Source of the DNA: Nitrospiraceae bacterium
GTDB lineage: Bacteria; Nitrospirota; Nitrospiria; Nitrospirales; UBA2166
Direction of reading: 5' to 3'
Assembly (NCBI GenBank): GCA_002726235.1
Contig: PBSN01000007.1
Coordinates: 41,813-105,812, forward strand
Length of the DNA stretch: 64,000 bases
Below are positions 62,469 to 64,000 of this stretch, piece by piece; positions within the stretch are counted from its first letter, which is position 1, and each line of letters starts with the position of its first letter. The position numbers and the translations under genes were made by a program. Under the pieces are notes generated by a model that saw only the letters and a program-made list of their open reading frames with translations, ran no database searches and was not told where the DNA came from.

Positions 62469-63547
62469 TGAGTAGGATCGCAAAACAGATATTCGACTGG
62501 GTCGACGAACGCGCAGGTCTCAGAGAACTCAGCGACAAAATGCTCAATGAGCCGATGCCGGGAGGGTCGAGATACGCCTACGTATTCGGTTCGATTCTGG
62601 TGTACATTTTCGTCATTCAGTTGGTGACCGGTATCTTGTTGATGTTTTATTACGCACCTACTGCCGATCATGCTTACGAGAGTACTCAGTACATTATCAA
62701 TAACGTGGAATACGGATGGTTTATCCTGAGTTTTCATTTCTGGAGTTCATCCGTCATGGTGGTGATGGTAGTAATACACATGTCGCAGGTCTTTCTGTGG
62801 GGTGCGTACAAAAAACCAAGTGAGTTAGTATGGGTGGTTGGAACTGTCCTGTTTGTGCTGGTTGTGGCGATGGGCTTCACCGGCTACCTGCTCCCTTGGG
62901 ATCAGCGTTCATTCTGGGCAACCACTGTCGGTATTGAAATTGCGGACAAGGTGCCTTTGATTGGAGACTTTATTGGACAGTTTCTTCGTGGCGGGCCAAC
63001 GACCGGGGCGCATACGATTAATCGGTTCTTTGTGCTTCATGTAATGATTCTTCCACTCGCTATCATGGGGCTGGCCACTCTTCACATCTATCTCTTTCGC
63101 AAGGCCGGGCCTGCCGGTCCGTATAAGGGCACCCATGGAGAGTTGACACGAACTAGTGAGTATTTTTTCCCGCGCCAAGTCTATAAGGATAGTGTTGCTA
63201 TCGGGATCGTGTTTCTCATTACCTGTGCGCTCGCATTTTATGAGCCGGTTGAGTTGCTTCAAGAGGCGACTCCGGAGCCTGGAGATTATAACCCTATTCC
63301 AGAATGGTATTTCTTGTTTATTTTTCAGATGCTTCGTTATGAGATGTTTTCTGGCGAGTGGGGACAAATTATCGGGTCGATCGTGATTCCGATGGCATTC
63401 ATGATCTGGTTGGTAGCAATTCCTTTTATATTTCGAAACCCCGAGCGACGCTTGTGGAAACGGAAGCTTGGTATTGCGACTTGGGCGCTCATTCTCTTTG
63501 CGGTCGCATGGTTAACTTACGATTTCAGCATCACAGAGGTTCACTGA
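62468..63547 (+). CDS. cytochrome b (bc/b6f-type complex)
   Basis: 359 residues with about eight spans. Heme-ligand His pairs lie in FHFWSSSVMVVMVVIH and in the RFFVLHVMILPLAIMGLATLH segment, spaced 13-14 residues as in b-type subunits. GFTGYLLPWDQRSFWA and the Qo-site PEWYFLFIFQMLRYE are present. The b6 part and part of the subunit IV region are fused in one chain. It oxidises quinol and passes electrons to the Rieske protein encoded just before. Confidence 0.96.
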   Translation: MSRIAKQIFDWVDERAGLRELSDKMLNEPMPGGSRYAYVFGSILVYIFVIQLVTGILLMFYYAPTADHAYESTQYIINNVEYGWFILSFHFWSSSVMVVMVVIHMSQVFLWGAYKKPSELVWVVGTVLFVLVVAMGFTGYLLPWDQRSFWATTVGIEIADKVPLIGDFIGQFLRGGPTTGAHTINRFFVLHVMILPLAIMGLATLHIYLFRKAGPAGPYKGTHGELTRTSEYFFPRQVYKDSVAIGIVFLITCALAFYEPVELLQEATPEPGDYNPIPEWYFLFIFQMLRYEMFSGEWGQIIGSIVIPMAFMIWLVAIPFIFRNPERRLWKRKLGIATWALILFAVAWLTYDFSITEVH

Positions 63548-63548
63548 A

Positions 63549-64000
63549 GTGCAGGTTCCAAAGGATCCAAACCTTTACCTGACGGTGTTCACTGGCATTT
63601 GCGTGACGATCGTCGTGGCGTTCTGGATTCTAACGCCAGTGTATACCCCCCACCTTGAGGAGGAAAGTGAGCACGCCGCTTTGATAAAGCCTGAACAGGC
63701 GCTTGGACAGGTTGATGCCATGCTCACGGCCGCCGAGACAACTCTTGCTGAGATGGGTGGGGGGGAAATGGAATCAAAAGCATTGTCTACGCAAGAAGGT
63801 TCAAACCTAGCGAATGTAGTGCCGGCATCTGGTCCTGATACTGGTCCTGATACTGGCCATGATCATGCTATGGGCGGCCATGATCATGCTATGGGTGGGC
63901 CTGATCACGATATGGGTGGGCCTGATCACGATATGGGTGGGCCTGATCACAATATGAGTGGGCCTGATCACGATATGGGTGGGCCTGACCATGCTATGGG
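63549..64000 (+). CDS. membrane-anchored protein with His/Asp/Met repeats, 3' end cut
   Basis: Open frame from GTG 63549 to the window edge, at least 150 residues; absent from the ORF track because no stop is reached. It begins VQVPKDPNLYLTVFTG with one membrane span (FTGICVTIVVAFWIL), then a charged region, then repeats of G-P-D-H-D-M-G. Following cytochrome b, it may be a cytochrome c whose heme domain lies beyond the edge, or a metal-binding subunit of the bc complex. Copper binding by the His/Met repeats is inference. Confidence 0.75.
   Translation, partial: MQVPKDPNLYLTVFTGICVTIVVAFWILTPVYTPHLEEESEHAALIKPEQALGQVDAMLTAAETTLAEMGGGEMESKALSTQEGSNLANVVPASGPDTGPDTGHDHAMGGHDHAMGGPDHDMGGPDHDMGGPDHNMSGPDHDMGGPDHAM
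63855..64000 (+). repeat. 21-bp tandem repeat encoding GGPDHDM heptads
   Basis: At least seven in-frame 21-bp units of the form GGTGGGCCTGATCACGATATG with variants (GGCGGCCATGATCATGCTATG at the start, one AATATGAGT unit). It continues past the window end. Units differ by few bases, suggesting recent slippage expansion. Confidence 0.85.

Noticed and set aside
63855-64000. CRISPR-like short repeat array
   Set aside because: The 21-bp units are contiguous, in frame and coding. There are no spacers.

Overview
The window reads as a chromosome segment from a Gram-negative bacterium of the phylum Nitrospirota, most likely a Nitrospira-like nitrite oxidiser. This is inference. The supporting signals are a bacterial 20S proteasome locus (ARC/Mpa-like ATPase, Dop, PrcB, PrcA, PafA) next to a Gram-negative type II secretion operon, a CydA-like protein clustered with c-type cytochromes and a Rieske/cytochrome b complex, and a short palindromic repeat (GGGTGCTGAAAAA...TTTTTCAACA) of a kind I recall as abundant in Nitrospira genomes. 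Base composition looks close to 50% G+C by eye (not computed), which would fit a marine-type Nitrospira better than freshwater lineages. No nitrite oxidoreductase, rRNA or intact tRNA gene is visible.

Layout. 1-4.7 kb is a loose accessory stretch: the end of an SDR oxidoreductase, a small secreted protein, an HNH endonuclease, a methyltransferase, an eroded reading frame, a lipoprotein and a decayed tRNA-Arg. 4.9-17.1 kb is a nearly complete type II secretion operon (gspC-D-E, a tiny lipoprotein candidate, F-G-H-I-J-N-L-M-K). 17.3-18.4 kb holds a ferritin-like protein and an unknown. 18.4-23.8 kb is an uncharacterised envelope/secreted-protein island: a near-consensus sigma70 promoter, a 16-residue leader ORF, three tandem paralogous outer-membrane barrel candidates, two coupled secreted proteins sharing a His/Gly/Pro motif, a strong terminator, and a 12-Cys secreted protein with an acidic tail.

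24-31 kb carries a DUF3047 protein, hemE-hemY and thiS-thiG-thiE. 29.3-35.4 kb is the proteasome operon, which contains no Pup/UBact gene. 35.5-39.5 kb has an M23 peptidase, a DsrE-like protein and a zinc/manganese ABC transporter on the minus strand. 39.8-46.9 kb is a sulfur assimilation cluster: an Rrf2 regulator with a putative operator, a sulfite/nitrite reductase fused to TusA, APS reductase, a nucleotidyltransferase, a TrpD2-like protein, then a DUF420 membrane protein and a radical SAM protein. pyrE follows.

47.7-54.9 kb is the complete F1Fo ATP synthase operon atpIBEFHAGDC. 55-58.2 kb has a PmtA-like methyltransferase, a polyprenyl diphosphate synthase and a divergent pair of paralogous membrane-anchored Ig-like proteins. 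58.2-64 kb is a respiratory cluster: lipoprotein cytochrome c, CydA-like protein, membrane-bound cytochrome c, PRC-barrel/Rieske protein, cytochrome b, and a truncated gene whose product carries a His/Asp/Met-rich heptapeptide repeat.

Functionally, the last region and the atp operon form the energy-conserving core. The gsp operon is a plausible export route for the unknown secreted proteins beside it, but that link rests only on adjacency. Start codons were adjusted from the ORF track wherever a better Shine-Dalgarno, signal peptide or paralogue alignment supported it.
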